Source: Photobacterium aquae
Lineage (GTDB): Bacteria > Pseudomonadota > Gammaproteobacteria > Enterobacterales > Vibrionaceae
DNA length: 64,000 nt
Direction: 5' to 3'
Assembly: GCF_001029445.1 (NCBI RefSeq)
Contig: NZ_LDOT01000009.1
Location: forward strand, 1-64,000
Program-made: the position numbers and the translations under genes
Part shown: positions 1-9,361 of the stretch, piece by piece
Layout of the letters: each line of letters opens with the position of its first letter
Position numbering within the stretch: position 1 is the first letter of the stretch
The notes under the pieces: generated by a model
The model's database searches: none
Seen by the model: the letters and a program-made list of their open reading frames with translations, nothing else
Told to the model about the DNA's origin: nothing

Positions 1-17
1 AGCTGCTCCACCCCGCG
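1..17 (-). tRNA. Initiator tRNA-fMet, 5' end only
   Basis: Read on the minus strand, these 17 bases match the 5' acceptor stem and start of the D arm of bacterial initiator tRNA: CGCGGGG followed by TGGAGCAGC. The remainder lies outside the window. A strong promoter is found about 50 bases upstream. The identity rests on recalled tRNA-fMet sequence and only 17 bases, so it should be confirmed with flanking sequence. Confidence 0.7.
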
Positions 18-69
18 TCCATAAGTGAAAGGCAAATAAACAATTAAGAATTGCCTTTCGAGGCTGCGC

Positions 70-98
70 ATTATACGAGGAAATTAGATGGATGCAAT
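70..98 (-). promoter_or_regulatory. Promoter for the tRNA-fMet gene
   Basis: On the minus strand a perfect TATAAT (70-75) is followed by a GC-rich discriminator (GCGCAG). A TTGCAT-like -35 lies 15-16 bases upstream. A GC-rich discriminator is typical of stable-RNA promoters under stringent control. The leader also contains an imperfect repeat of TTGCCTTTC/GAAAGGCAA at 31-60. Confidence 0.6.
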
Positions 99-147
99 AG
101 ATCTTGGGAAAAATTTGATCTTTCCCGATCGAATGCCTAATTAGCCG

Positions 148-693
148 TCAAATATTGAAAATTTGCTCACGATAGAACCGCAGTTCGGCAATCGATTCGC
201 GAATATCATCCAATGCCAGGTGGCTTCCTGTTTTCTTAAACCCGTCCAATACTTCAGGCTGCCAACGTCGAGTCAGTTCTTTTAATGTGCTGACATCAAG
301 ATATCGGTAATGAAAATATTGTTCAAGATCCGGCATGTGCTTATAAAGAAAACGACGATCCTGTCCAATACTATTACCACAAATCGGCGAGGCTCCTTTA
401 GGTACCCATTGCTCTAAAAATGCAATCGTCTGACGAACAGCCTCGGCTTCGTCGATCTCGCTTGCCTTCACTCGCGCAACTAAGCCACTACCTGTATGCG
501 TTGTCGTACACCACTCATCCATCTTTGCCAGCTCTTCATCCGACTGATGGATTGCAAGAACCGGCCCTTCAGCCAAAATATTAAGCTGAGGATCTGTCAC
601 TATCGTCGCTATTTCAATGATTTTATGGGTTTCAGGATCCAGACCGGTCATTTCTAAGTCGATCCAAATCAGGTTCTGATCGCTGATCATCAT
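148..693 (-). CDS. orn: Oligoribonuclease Orn
   Basis: Orn is a 3'-5' exoribonuclease of the DEDDh family. It degrades 2-5 nt RNAs, including the pGpG left from c-di-GMP breakdown, in the cytoplasm. The 181-residue length is typical of the family. Exo I is visible as WIDLEMTG (D12, E14), a [11 protein letters not shown] segment provides the second acidic residue, and the C-terminal H..DDI block carries the catalytic His/Asp. Two adjacent ATG codons could serve as start, with little effect on the product. It is divergent from rsgA, the same arrangement as in E. coli and Vibrio. Confidence 0.97.
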   Translation of the reverse strand: MMISDQNLIWIDLEMTGLDPETHKIIEIATIVTDPQLNILAEGPVLAIHQSDEELAKMDEWCTTTHTGSGLVARVKASEIDEAEAVRQTIAFLEQWVPKGASPICGNSIGQDRRFLYKHMPDLEQYFHYRYLDVSTLKELTRRWQPEVLDGFKKTGSHLALDDIRESIAELRFYREQIFNI

Positions 694-827
694 CGGATAT
701 TGCCTATTCTATGAGTAAACCATGTATGATAATACCATTCGCGCCATTGCCGAGACAGTTCCGCTGTCGTTCGGCGAGGGGACTCCAGGTATTGTACCGA
801 CAGCCAACTTAACTGAACGAAATTCTT

Positions 828-1880
828 GTGGCAAAAAAGAAAAAGCTAACTAAAGGTCAGAGCCGCCGAGTGCGCTCAAACCAAAACAAGCGCTTAACAC
901 GCGAAAAAGATGAAATCCAATGGGATGAGTCTCTACTCGAATCTGCTCGCGAGGGCTTGGTGATCACCCGATTCGGCCAACACGCCGACGTCGAAGATCC
1001 TGAAACGGGGATCATTCACCGCTGCAACCTGCGCCGCAGTATCAAAAGCCTTGTCTCCGGCGACCGTGTCGTCTGGCGTCCTGGGGTGGAAACCCTTCAA
1101 GGAATTGCAGGTGTCGTTGAAGCCGTGCACGAGCGTGAATCCATGCTGACCAGACCGGACTACTACGATGGTGTCAAAGCCGTCGCAGCCAACGTCAACC
1201 AGATCATCATTGTTTCTGCGATTTTGCCGGAACTGTCGCTGAATATTATTGACCGTTATCTAGTCGCAGCGGAAACCGTCGGGATCGAACCATTGATCGT
1301 CCTCAACAAAGTCGATCTTCTCGATCAAGAAAGCCGAGCATTGATCGATGGCACGCTGGAACTCTATCGCTCAATCGGTTATCAGGTTCGTATGGTAAGC
1401 CGAGAGACCGGTGAAGGCTTGGATCAACTCAAGGAAGATCTAAAAGATCGCATCAGTATCTTTGCTGGCCAATCGGGCGTAGGCAAATCCAGTCTGGTGA
1501 ATGCTCTGATGCCAGAAGTCGAAGCTGAAATCGGCGATGTATCTGAAACCTCCGGCTTGGGCCAGCACACCACGACGGCGGCACGCCTCTACCACTTCCC
1601 TGAGGGTGGCGATCTGATTGACTCGCCAGGGGTACGAGAATTCGGTCTATGGCACCTTGATGCCGAGCAGGTCACCAAGGCATTCGTTGAATTCCGCGAT
1701 TTCCTCGGTGGCTGCAAGTTCCGAGACTGCAAACATGGTGACGATCCAGGCTGCCTGATCCGCGAAGCCGTTGAAGAAGGCAAAATCAGCAAGGAACGCT
1801 TTGACAGCTACCATCGCATCATTGAAAGCATGTCGGAAAATATTGCCAACCGCCAGTTCTCACGAAACAAACCCGATTGA
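828..1880 (+). CDS. rsgA: Ribosome small subunit GTPase RsgA
   Basis: RsgA is a circularly permuted GTPase that acts in late 30S subunit maturation. G4 (NKVDL, about residue 160) precedes the P-loop GQSGVGKSS (about 214-222) and the G3 element DSPGVREF, which is the permuted order diagnostic of the family. An N-terminal OB-fold and a C-terminal zinc knuckle (C-x4-C-x-H-x5-C, CKFRDC..H..C) are present. The start is GTG at 828, giving the lysine-rich N-terminus [11 protein letters not shown] that is normal for RsgA. The Shine-Dalgarno sequence is weak. A U-less hairpin follows the stop. Confidence 0.97.
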   Translation: MAKKKKLTKGQSRRVRSNQNKRLTREKDEIQWDESLLESAREGLVITRFGQHADVEDPETGIIHRCNLRRSIKSLVSGDRVVWRPGVETLQGIAGVVEAVHERESMLTRPDYYDGVKAVAANVNQIIIVSAILPELSLNIIDRYLVAAETVGIEPLIVLNKVDLLDQESRALIDGTLELYRSIGYQVRMVSRETGEGLDQLKEDLKDRISIFAGQSGVGKSSLVNALMPEVEAEIGDVSETSGLGQHTTTAARLYHFPEGGDLIDSPGVREFGLWHLDAEQVTKAFVEFRDFLGGCKFRDCKHGDDPGCLIREAVEEGKISKERFDSYHRIIESMSENIANRQFSRNKPD

Positions 1881-1886
1881 TCCACC

Positions 1887-1912
1887 AGCTCTCCCCCTCA
1901 CGGGGGAGAGCT
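1887..1912 (+). other. Strong hairpin after rsgA without U-tract
   Basis: A perfect 11-bp stem AGCTCTCCCCC / GGGGGAGAGCT closes a TCAC loop 6 bases after the rsgA stop. No T-run follows, so it is not a standard intrinsic terminator. It may protect the rsgA mRNA 3' end or partly uncouple rsgA from psd, which starts about 105 bases further on. Confidence 0.6.
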
Positions 1913-2016
1913 GCAGCAAGTAACTGACTTTCATCTGCAAGTTAGGTATTATAATAGGTTAACGTTACATTTAAGTAACTATCTTGTTGAAAGACTGACT
2001 GTTTCTGGAAGATCCC

Positions 2017-2898
2017 GTGCACGATAATTTCAAAATCGGCCTGCAGTACTGCGCGCCAAAACAAACTCTGACCCAGCTTGCCGGCAAACTGGCCTCACTC
2101 AAGGCAGGCAAACTGACGACGGCAGTGATCCGCTGGTTTATCCGCCAGTACGGCATTGACATGACCGAAGCACGTAACCCTGATCCAGCGGCTTACGCCA
2201 CCTTCAACGATTTCTTTGTCCGGGAACTCAAAGAGGGTGCACGCCCGATTGATATCCAGCCTGATATGCTTTGCCACCCAGCCGACGCATGTGTCAGCCA
2301 ACTAGGCCCTATCAATGATGGTCAACTGATCCAAGCTAAAGGTCACACATACGATGCGCAAGCATTGCTAGGCGGAGACAATGAGCTAGCAGAGCAGTTC
2401 AAAGATGGCCACTTTGCCACCTTGTACCTGTCACCAAAAGACTACCACCGCGTCCACATGCCATGTGACGGCACCCTTCGTCAGATGATTTACGTGCCGG
2501 GCGAACTGTTCTCAGTAAACCCGATGACAGCAGAAAACGTACCTAACCTGTTTGCCCGTAACGAGCGCCTAGTCTGTATTTTCGACACCTCATTTGGCCC
2601 GATGGCACAGGTTCTGGTAGGCGCAACTATCGTCGGTAGTATCGAAACCGTCTGGGCAGGTACAATTACCCCGCCACGCAGCCCACGCCTTCACGTCTGG
2701 AACTATCCAGCAGACGGCGAACAGGCCGTCACCCTGAAAAAAGGCGAGGAAATGGGTCGCTTCAAACTGGGTTCCACCGTGATCAACCTGTTCCCACAAG
2801 GTGCAATTGAATTTGCCGAGGAACTGGCAACTGGCGTTCCAACCCGAATGGGCAGTGCCTACGCCCAGTGTCTAACTGGTACCGTTCAGGAAGGATAA
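2017..2898 (+). CDS. psd: Phosphatidylserine decarboxylase proenzyme
   Basis: Psd decarboxylates phosphatidylserine to phosphatidylethanolamine at the inner membrane. The LGST motif (Gly252-Ser253) is the serinolysis site that splits the proenzyme into beta and alpha chains and creates the pyruvoyl group. The length of 293 residues is normal for type I bacterial Psd. The GTG start at 2017 is preceded by GGAAG with a 5-base gap, and the N-terminus ([11 protein letters not shown]..) aligns with the family. It lies downstream of rsgA, as in E. coli, and ends with its own terminator. Confidence 0.96.
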   Translation: MHDNFKIGLQYCAPKQTLTQLAGKLASLKAGKLTTAVIRWFIRQYGIDMTEARNPDPAAYATFNDFFVRELKEGARPIDIQPDMLCHPADACVSQLGPINDGQLIQAKGHTYDAQALLGGDNELAEQFKDGHFATLYLSPKDYHRVHMPCDGTLRQMIYVPGELFSVNPMTAENVPNLFARNERLVCIFDTSFGPMAQVLVGATIVGSIETVWAGTITPPRSPRLHVWNYPADGEQAVTLKKGEEMGRFKLGSTVINLFPQGAIEFAEELATGVPTRMGSAYAQCLTGTVQEG

Positions 2899-2917
2899 CC
2901 AGTTAACATTTTTGAAT

Positions 2918-2945
2918 AAAAGGGTCCTTTATTGGGCCTTTTTTT
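2918..2945 (+). terminator. Intrinsic terminator of psd
   Basis: AAAGGGTCC pairs with GGGCCTTT across a 6-base loop (one G-T in the middle) and is followed by a run of T residues up to 2945. It begins about 20 bases after the psd stop. Confidence 0.85.
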
Positions 2946-2987
2946 ATATAAAAAATTGACCATATCGAGGAAATTTTAGCCACCCCA

Positions 2988-3035
2988 ATAGTATGCTGGG
3001 ACCAGTCCAATAATTAAAGCAAACCAACATACTAT
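2988..3035 (+). repeat. Inverted repeat spanning the start of the DASS transporter gene
   Basis: ATAGTATG at 2988-2995 is the exact inverse of CATACTAT at 3028-3035. The second arm overlaps the first two bases of the ATG at 3034. No clear Shine-Dalgarno sequence lies in the 32-base interval. It could be an operator or an mRNA fold that masks the start codon; this is inference. Confidence 0.4.
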
Positions 3036-4449
3036 GAAAAAAAACCATTTATCCCAGCTACTTAAAATTGGGGTAGCATTCGGGGTCCCGCTCGGAATCC
3101 TGATGCTGCCAATTGATGCCATACCCATTGACGATCTGACCCTGACTCAACACCGACTACTTGCCATCTTTGCCCTCGCCGCCCTGCTCTGGGTGCTAGA
3201 GCCTGTACCCGTCTTTGCAACATCTATCCTGATTATCGCCCTTGAACTGATCATGATCTCCGATAAAGGGCTCCATTTATTCAGAGAAGCGCCACCAGGG
3301 CATGATATGGGGGTTGTACTGAGTTATACCGATATATTCAGTGCCTTCTCATCCCCCATCATTATTCTGTTCATGGGGGGCTTTGCCCTGGCTATCGCTG
3401 CATCAAAATATGAACTCGACAACAACCTTGCTCGCGTGTTGCTCAAGCCTTTTGGCACCCAGCCCAAATACATCATGCTCGGCCTGATGCTAATCACCGC
3501 CGTCTTCTCAATGTTCATGTCAAACACCGCAACCACCGTCATGATGCTGGCCCTACTCGCCCCTATCGTGGCCTCTGTTCCCAAAGGGGACATCGGCATC
3601 AAGGCGTTGGTGTTGTGTATTCCTATCGCGGCCAATACCGGCGGGATTGCCACACCAATCGGTACCCCGCCCAATGCCATTGCCTTGCAGTACCTGACCG
3701 GCGACAACGCCATTAGCTTTCTTGGCTGGATGGCCATCGGCCTACCTTTTGTCATCATCCAGCTCGCTTTTGCCTGGTGGCTACTACAAAAGCTCTTCCC
3801 CTCTTCCCACAGCCACATGGCGCTCAAGCTCAATGGTCAATTCCAAACCAGTTGGCAAGCCATCGTGGTCTACATCACCTTCGGATTAACGATCCTGCTC
3901 TGGATGACCACCTCCATCCACGGTATGAACAGCTACGTCGTCTCCATCATCCCATTGGCCGTTTTCACCTTGACCGGAATCATGGGTAAAGAAGAACTCA
4001 AGCTGATTAATTGGGACGTACTATGGCTGGTTGCAGGCGGTATTGCCATCGGCTTGGGGCTAGATAAAACCGGACTTGCTGAAGCTCTTGCTCATGCCGT
4101 GGATTACGATAGCTTGTCCCCGGTTGCCGTCGTACTAACCCTGTCGCTGATTTGCTGGCTAATGGCCAACTTCATGTCAAACACCGCCACGGCCAACCTG
4201 TTGATGCCCATCGCCGCAGCGGTCGCCGCCTCGATGGAGAGCCTGGCCTCTATGGGCGGGCTGCAAGGGGTGCTTGTTGTCGTCGCCTTCTCAGCATCAC
4301 TCGGCATGATACTGCCAGTCTCCACACCACCCAATTCGCTGGCCTATTCAACAGGCCTGATCGAAAGCAAGGACATGGCCAAAACCGGGCTTATCGTCGG
4401 TATTGTCGGCCTTGGGATGGTCTACCTCGGCGCAATGCTCTTCACCTAA
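3034..4449 (+). CDS. DASS-family sodium/di-carboxylate (anion) symporter
   Basis: This is a 471-residue polytopic inner-membrane protein of the divalent anion:Na+ symporter family (SLC13/INDY type). Family members import succinate, malate, citrate or related anions with sodium. Both diagnostic SNT motifs are present, SNTATTV in the first half and SNTATANL in the second, each followed by a PIGTPPN- or PVSTPPN-like stretch, giving the expected two-fold pseudosymmetry. About 11-12 hydrophobic segments are visible. The substrate cannot be read from sequence. The gene appears monocistronic, with a terminator upstream. An inverted repeat overlaps its start codon. Confidence 0.9.
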   Translation: MKKNHLSQLLKIGVAFGVPLGILMLPIDAIPIDDLTLTQHRLLAIFALAALLWVLEPVPVFATSILIIALELIMISDKGLHLFREAPPGHDMGVVLSYTDIFSAFSSPIIILFMGGFALAIAASKYELDNNLARVLLKPFGTQPKYIMLGLMLITAVFSMFMSNTATTVMMLALLAPIVASVPKGDIGIKALVLCIPIAANTGGIATPIGTPPNAIALQYLTGDNAISFLGWMAIGLPFVIIQLAFAWWLLQKLFPSSHSHMALKLNGQFQTSWQAIVVYITFGLTILLWMTTSIHGMNSYVVSIIPLAVFTLTGIMGKEELKLINWDVLWLVAGGIAIGLGLDKTGLAEALAHAVDYDSLSPVAVVLTLSLICWLMANFMSNTATANLLMPIAAAVAASMESLASMGGLQGVLVVVAFSASLGMILPVSTPPNSLAYSTGLIESKDMAKTGLIVGIVGLGMVYLGAMLFT

Positions 4450-4554
4450 GTACCTACACGGGAAGGCCGCTTGGCGGCTTTCCTGTCATCAAGAGTCATG
4501 ACTACAGGGCATATTTTTTGCCACAGGGATCACATTTTCCCCACTTATGAAGCC

Positions 4555-4581
4555 TCATGAATATTACTGGCTGGCCGATAT
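4555..4581 (+). promoter_or_regulatory. Candidate sigma-28 promoter for the chemoreceptor gene
   Basis: GCCGATAT (4574-4581) differs by one base from the sigma-28 -10 consensus GCCGATAA. The -35 at the correct 11-base spacing (TCATGAAT, 4555-4562) matches poorly. It lies about 100 bases upstream of the MCP start, and MCP genes are commonly FliA-dependent. Confidence 0.4.
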
Positions 4582-4680
4582 AAATCTATAGATGCCGGCA
4601 ATGCTGTCCTATCCATTCAGATATCCGCAGCCATGCCTCCAACAATACATTATTACATTACGGCATTTCAGAGAGTCCTT

Positions 4681-6564
4681 ATGAAATTAACGATCAAACT
4701 AAAGATACAGATTGCCATCGGAGTCATCATTGCCACGGTCAGTTCCGTCCAGGCATGGATATCCATAAAACAGCTAAACCAAGAAACCACCAAAGCAGTT
4801 AGCAGCCAGATGCAAAATGTGGGGCATGCCACCAGCAAATCAATCAGCGACTGGCTGTCATTGCGTAGCGAGATGATGTTGGCAAACGAAAGCCTCATCG
4901 CGAACAACCGCAACATTGATCGCGAACTGCTACTCACCAAACGCGCTGGTAATTTCCTATCGGTATATGCTGGCTTCAGCGATGGCAGCATTGCCTACGG
5001 CGACAAAAACGAAAGCTGGCCGGCCGATTACGACCCTCGCTCGCGACTGTGGTACCAAAACGCCATGCGCGAAGGTTCGCTAGTGCTCACCGAGCCCTAC
5101 CTCGATTTCGACGGCAGCATGGTCGTCAGCTTTGCCAAATCTTTTCAGGGCCAGAACCAAGGCGTTTTGGCTGCCGATCTCACCATCAATGCCATTATCA
5201 ACCAAGTACTAAATACAAAGCTCGACAATGACGGGTTCGCCTTGCTGATCGACGGCAACAACAAAATTGTTGCTTACAAAGACGAATCACTAAGCCAGAA
5301 AAACCTCACAGAGCTTGACCAAGATCTCACCCCTGCCTTGCTCCAGCAACTCGCCGAACAGAAAACAATCAGCACAATCCATTGGGATAGCGAACAGCGC
5401 GATAAGTTGGTGTTTGCCACGCCGGTTTCGGGGACCGACTGGACGCTTGCTGTCGTAGAAGATGAGACCATGGCATTTTCATCTATCAGCGAGCAAATCA
5501 CTTTCATCTTACTGGCATCGATCGGTCTATACGTCATCATTGCCGCCATTGCCGCGATGATCATCAACAGCCTGCTGCGCCCACTCAGCAACCTTAGCCA
5601 GTCTGTCGAGCAGTTGGCCCAAGGCAGCGGCGATCTCACCCGCCGTATCGACATCGAGCGAATGGACGAAATCGGCGAACTGGCCGATCACATGAACCGC
5701 TTCCTCGGCCAGCTCCAGAGCATGATCCAGGGAATCGTCAGCCAATCGACCGAGCTCGGCGTTCAGGCCGAACAATCCGCCATTCACACCGAGCAAGCTA
5801 GCCAAAAGGTTGCCGACCAGCAAAATGACATCAATCAGATCGCGACCGCGATCCACGAAATGTCAGCCACCTCAAGCGAGGTTGCCAGCCATGCGGAAAT
5901 GACCGCATCAGCGGCGCAGGCATCAACCTCCTCGTGCGAAGAAGGCCAGCAAGTGATCGGCCAGAACCGTGAGGCCATCACTCAGCTAGCCAACCAAGTG
6001 CAGGATGCCGCCAATGTGATCCACAAACTGGAGAGCAATGCGCAGGACATCAACCAGATCCTTTCTACGATTCAAGGCATTGCCGAACAAACTAACTTGC
6101 TGGCACTCAACGCCGCCATCGAGGCAGCGCGAGCCGGTGAGCAGGGACGGGGGTTTGCCGTGGTGGCCGATGAGGTACGCGTTCTTAGCAAACGTACCCA
6201 TGACTCCACCGAAGAGATCCGAACCATGATCGAAACCCTGCAGCAAAATACCCGCCAGGCCGTCGACAGCATGCAGGCCAGTACCGATCTCGCCGGGCAA
6301 AGCGTCGGTTATGCCGAGGATGCCAGCACCAGCCTCAACCAAATCACTCAGGCGATTACTGAAATTTCGGATATGGCAGTTCAGATTGCCAGTGCCGCAG
6401 AAGAGCAACGTGCTGTCAGCGAAGATATCAGCCGCAATACCCAGGCCATCAAGGATGTCTCAGACCACCTCGCTCTCCAGACAGGCGAAGTCACCCAAAG
6501 CGCGCTGGCTATGCGTCGTGCGGCGACCTCTATGAACACCGAGGTCTCACGCTTCAAGGTTTAA
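4681..6564 (+). CDS. Methyl-accepting chemotaxis protein with dCache sensor
   Basis: A transmembrane chemoreceptor of 627 residues. Order: short cytoplasmic tail, TM1 (about 9-29), a periplasmic double-Cache-like ligand domain with the DPRSRLWYQ motif, TM2 (about 283-306), HAMP, then the coiled-coil signalling domain. The hairpin tip ([31 protein letters not shown]) lies near residues 465-500. The ATG at 4681 is preferred over an in-frame ATG at 4633 because GAGAG lies 5 bases upstream and the protein then begins just before TM1. No CheR-docking pentapeptide is seen at the C-terminus (..SRFKV). The ligand is unknown; the dCache family often binds amino acids or carboxylates. Confidence 0.95.
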   Translation: MKLTIKLKIQIAIGVIIATVSSVQAWISIKQLNQETTKAVSSQMQNVGHATSKSISDWLSLRSEMMLANESLIANNRNIDRELLLTKRAGNFLSVYAGFSDGSIAYGDKNESWPADYDPRSRLWYQNAMREGSLVLTEPYLDFDGSMVVSFAKSFQGQNQGVLAADLTINAIINQVLNTKLDNDGFALLIDGNNKIVAYKDESLSQKNLTELDQDLTPALLQQLAEQKTISTIHWDSEQRDKLVFATPVSGTDWTLAVVEDETMAFSSISEQITFILLASIGLYVIIAAIAAMIINSLLRPLSNLSQSVEQLAQGSGDLTRRIDIERMDEIGELADHMNRFLGQLQSMIQGIVSQSTELGVQAEQSAIHTEQASQKVADQQNDINQIATAIHEMSATSSEVASHAEMTASAAQASTSSCEEGQQVIGQNREAITQLANQVQDAANVIHKLESNAQDINQILSTIQGIAEQTNLLALNAAIEAARAGEQGRGFAVVADEVRVLSKRTHDSTEEIRTMIETLQQNTRQAVDSMQASTDLAGQSVGYAEDASTSLNQITQAITEISDMAVQIASAAEEQRAVSEDISRNTQAIKDVSDHLALQTGEVTQSALAMRRAATSMNTEVSRFKV

Positions 6565-6835
6565 CCCCGTCCTTATTACTCTCCTCCCTTCTCCCAGCGG
6601 CCTTTCCGCCGCTGGGACAGCCATTCACCCCACATCAGCTCAAACTTAGTTTGCACATCACGGCTATATTTCTCCCAAGATCCTGATGTAGATAGCAATT
6701 GTAATTTCCCCAGCACGCATTTTTCACCGCGGCTCTTACACTAGATCTAGGCGGGCACCCAGATTTACGCCACTCTGATACAAAGAATCAAAACGCCATC
6801 TAGGCAGGAAACAATAAAAACGAAGAGGATGAGAA

Positions 6836-7552
6836 ATGAAGAAGCAACTGATCGGGGCCATATTGTGCGCCCTTGCTACCACCAGCGCACAGGCCGCGGA
6901 GTGGAGCTACCAAGGGGAAAATGGTGTCGAACACTGGGGAGAGCACTTTGCCACCTGTGGTGAGGGGCTCAACCAGACCCCGATTAATATCGCGAATACC
7001 ATTGAAGCCGAGCTGGCCCCGCTACATCTTGACTATCAAGGTAAGATCACCAGTATCACCAACAATGGCCATACGGTTCAGGCAAACATTAGCGGAAAAA
7101 ACGAGCTACTTATTGATGGACAAGCTTTCACGCTGAAACAATTTCATTTTCACACCCCGTCAGAAAACACCATCAACAACAAGCAATTCCCGATTGAGGT
7201 GCACTTCGTCCATGCCAATGAGGCCGGCCAGCTCGCGGTGGTCGCCGTGATGTTTAATACCGGTACCCGGGGCAATGAAACACTCTCCGCTCTTACGGCA
7301 TCACTACCAGCCACTGGTGAGAGTATTACGCTCAGTTCCGATCTGAGCCCGGCCGATCTTCTGCCTCGCGAACGAGACTACTACCGTTTCAACGGCTCGC
7401 TAACCACCCCGCCATGCAGTGAAGGGGTTCGCTGGTTCGTTCTAAAAGAGCCCGTTGCCGCAGGCAGTGCTCAAGAATCCGCACTGAGCCGCACGATGGG
7501 AGAAAACGCCCGTCCCGTCCAACCGATCAATGCCCGGGTAATCCTCGAGTAA
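6836..7552 (+). CDS. cah: Periplasmic alpha-class carbonic anhydrase
   Basis: This enzyme converts CO2 and water to bicarbonate and a proton. A Sec signal peptide is evident, with cleavage predicted after ..TTSAQA (about residue 20), so the enzyme acts in the periplasm. The three zinc ligands of the alpha class are H104 and H106 (FHFHTPSEN) and H123 (EVHFVH). The SLTTPPCSEGVRW motif near the C-terminus completes the family signature. The length of 238 residues is typical. The SD sequence GAGGATGAGAA sits directly upstream of the ATG. Confidence 0.96.
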   Translation: MKKQLIGAILCALATTSAQAAEWSYQGENGVEHWGEHFATCGEGLNQTPINIANTIEAELAPLHLDYQGKITSITNNGHTVQANISGKNELLIDGQAFTLKQFHFHTPSENTINNKQFPIEVHFVHANEAGQLAVVAVMFNTGTRGNETLSALTASLPATGESITLSSDLSPADLLPRERDYYRFNGSLTTPPCSEGVRWFVLKEPVAAGSAQESALSRTMGENARPVQPINARVILE

Positions 7553-7854
7553 TACAGCAGCGCTCTATTATGACAACAAAAGCAAGTGATAACCATTTGC
7601 ATTTGAGCGGTTAACTGGTTATGATTCGTGCATTGCGATAAGAAGCCTTGGAATCCTACCCTGCCTCTTAGCGTCAATAATGGATATATCTGGCTGTTCC
7701 CCCAGAACCATGGCCGCCCGCAGCTCTTTGCAGAGCGCACCAGCAGTATGAACCCGCTTATCTCTGTGACCATACAGTGAATAGCAAAGCGCGGCCGTAA
7801 AGGCCGCGCGGTTCATTGGGTTATACCTGCCAACGGATCCTATCCGCTCAACAA
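7553..7854. other. Convergent intergenic region between cah and epmA
   Basis: About 300 bases with no recognised gene. The one clear structure is an 8-bp perfect hairpin GCGCGGCC / GGCCGCGC (7789-7809). On the minus strand it is followed by TTTGCTATT, so it could be a weak terminator for epmA. A minus-strand reading frame (7619-7816, ATG start with AGGT upstream, 65 codons) runs through the hairpin, but nothing in it is recognisable. Confidence 0.5.
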
Positions 7855-8826
7855 TCAAGCTATTCCGATCGGAAATGCGGTAACTTGATCAATATGATCC
7901 AAACCAAGAGCCAGCATGATCAAACGATCAATACCCAGAGCGACCCCCGCACAATCAGGGAACCCAGCACGCAATGCCTCGACCAGATGCATGTCAATCG
8001 GCTGAGGTGTCAGCCCCATCTCAAGGCGTTTACGGTTATCCTCCTCGAAACGGGCTAACTGCTCATCGCCATCAGACAGCTCATGGAAACCATTGGCCAA
8101 CTCAATACCCTTGAAATAGACCTCAAACCGTTCAGCAACCCTCGGATCCTGCGGATTGATCTGGGCCAAAGCGGCCTGAGAGGCAGGAAAATCATAAACA
8201 AAAACCGGTGTTTGCTGGCCGATTTCTGGCTCAATCCCTATGCTGAACAGCAATTGCAGCAAGGTGTCACGATCCTGCTCGGGATCTGCAATGTCAGACA
8301 ATCCTAGCTTGCCTGCAGCCACTTTCAATTCATCCATGCTGCCTTCCAACGGACAGACGCCTAGCACGCGAAGAAACGCCTGCTGGTAAGTCATACGCTC
8401 GGCCGGACCGCACTTCAAGATCAGGCGCAGCAATGCTTCCATTTCATCCATAAGAGCATGGTGATCGAACCCCGGGCGGTACCACTCCAGCATCGTGAAT
8501 TCAGGGTTATGGTATCGCCCTGACTCCTCATTACGGAACGATTTGCAAATCTGATAGATCGGACCGCTTCCCGCAGCCAGCAAACGCTTCATATGAAATT
8601 CCGGGCTGGTCATCAAATATAGCGTCTGACCATCAGCATAACCCGGACCGACAAACTGAGTCTGAAAGGTATGCAGATGAATATCTGTTACCGTTGCCTG
8701 ACTCATCGCGGGTGTATCCACTTCCAGCACTCCTTGCTGGGCAAAAAATCCCCGGATCGCCGCCAATAACGCGGCACGTTGTTGAAGCTGGGCAAGGTCT
8801 GCCGTTGGTTGCCAATGCACTGTCAT
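7855..8826 (-). CDS. epmA: EF-P--(R)-beta-lysine ligase EpmA
   Basis: EpmA (PoxA/GenX/YjeA) is a class II lysyl-tRNA synthetase paralog without the anticodon-binding domain. It attaches (R)-beta-lysine to Lys34 of elongation factor P. The motif 2 region is clear ([16 protein letters not shown] followed by TMLEWYRP), and the motif 3 region near the C-terminus reads [12 protein letters not shown]. The length of 323 residues fits the family. It is divergent from frdABCD, the same arrangement as in E. coli. The partner genes efp and epmB are 6 kb away in this window. Confidence 0.96.
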   Translation of the reverse strand: MTVHWQPTADLAQLQQRAALLAAIRGFFAQQGVLEVDTPAMSQATVTDIHLHTFQTQFVGPGYADGQTLYLMTSPEFHMKRLLAAGSGPIYQICKSFRNEESGRYHNPEFTMLEWYRPGFDHHALMDEMEALLRLILKCGPAERMTYQQAFLRVLGVCPLEGSMDELKVAAGKLGLSDIADPEQDRDTLLQLLFSIGIEPEIGQQTPVFVYDFPASQAALAQINPQDPRVAERFEVYFKGIELANGFHELSDGDEQLARFEEDNRKRLEMGLTPQPIDMHLVEALRAGFPDCAGVALGIDRLIMLALGLDHIDQVTAFPIGIA

Positions 8827-9037
8827 AACCTGTCTTCATCTTGTGGCAATAGAGTGGCCGCAGTGTATCAAAACTCCCCGTTCTCACCCACCGCCACCGG
8901 CGGTTTCCTTTTTGAGATAAATATGAAAGAGTGTGAAAATTTTATGATCAGATAGTACACACCCTGCCTCATCCATCACCACGCAAAACCAACCTATACG
9001 CAACACCACGGTCACATCAAAAGCAAAGAAACAACAT

Positions 9038-9081
9038 AAAAAAACGGCCAACATATCCAATATGCAAATATTGGCTTTTTT
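9038..9081. terminator. Bidirectional terminator-like hairpin
   Basis: CCAATAT (9057-9063) pairs with ATATTGG (9068-9074) around GCAA. Alternatively GCCAA (9047-9051) pairs with TTGGC (9071-9075). A run of A lies on the left (9038-9044) and a run of T on the right (9076-9081), so either strand would end in a U-tract. It sits between two divergent genes, where no known transcript needs to end. Confidence 0.6.
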
Positions 9082-9182
9082 ATTAGTGACTTAACGAGAA
9101 ATTGCGAAACACATATTTAATGAGCCAGAAACAAAAATTACATTTCATTTCGCTCAATTAACAATCAAAAAACATTACAACT

Positions 9183-9220
9183 TGTGACAACTCTCACATT
9201 TTTTGTAATCACCTTATACT
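9183..9220 (+). promoter_or_regulatory. CRP-type site and promoter of frdABCD
   Basis: TGTGA-N6-TCACA at 9183-9198 is a perfect match to the CRP consensus half-sites. TATACT at 9215-9220 is a good -10 with no obvious -35, as expected for an activator-dependent promoter. The site centre is about 36-38 bases before the inferred transcription start, close to class II geometry. No convincing FNR box was found by eye. Confidence 0.6.
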
Positions 9221-9269
9221 TTTGGGCTATTTCGTTTAAAAAGCTGCGTCTAAATCAAATTTTCTCCCG

Positions 9270-9329
9270 ATGTTGTTTCATAGAATGTCGTCAGGATTTC
9301 AAGGTTAAGTACGCTACGGCGTACTTTTT
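9270..9329 (+). promoter_or_regulatory. frdA leader: 12-codon ORF followed by intrinsic terminator
   Basis: AAGTACGC (9307-9314) pairs perfectly with GCGTACTT (9319-9326) around a TACG loop closed by C-G, the unusually stable cUNCGg tetraloop class. T residues follow to 9329. This ends about 32 bases before the frdA GTG. An ATG at 9270 opens a 12-codon frame whose TAA (9306-9308) overlaps the first base of the stem. There is no clear SD before the small ORF. The layout suggests conditional termination in the leader, which is inference. Confidence 0.55.
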
Positions 9330-9361
9330 AAATTTTATCGTCTTATCTTCGGAGGATAGCT

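Larger units (their letters stand above)
8827..9361. other. Divergent regulatory region epmA / frdA
   Basis: The 535 bases between epmA (minus) and frdA (plus) hold no gene. From left to right there is a symmetric A-run/hairpin/T-run element (9038-9081), a CRP-type site with a -10 hexamer (9183-9220), and a transcribed leader containing a 12-codon ORF and an intrinsic terminator (9270-9329). Most of the stretch 8900-9180 is AT-rich. Confidence 0.7.

Noticed and set aside
7619..7858. Minus-strand frame just after epmA (79 codons from TTG, 65 from ATG 7816)
   Set aside because: No recognised motif, runs through a GC-rich hairpin, start overlaps the epmA stop. Could be real but not supportable without homologs.
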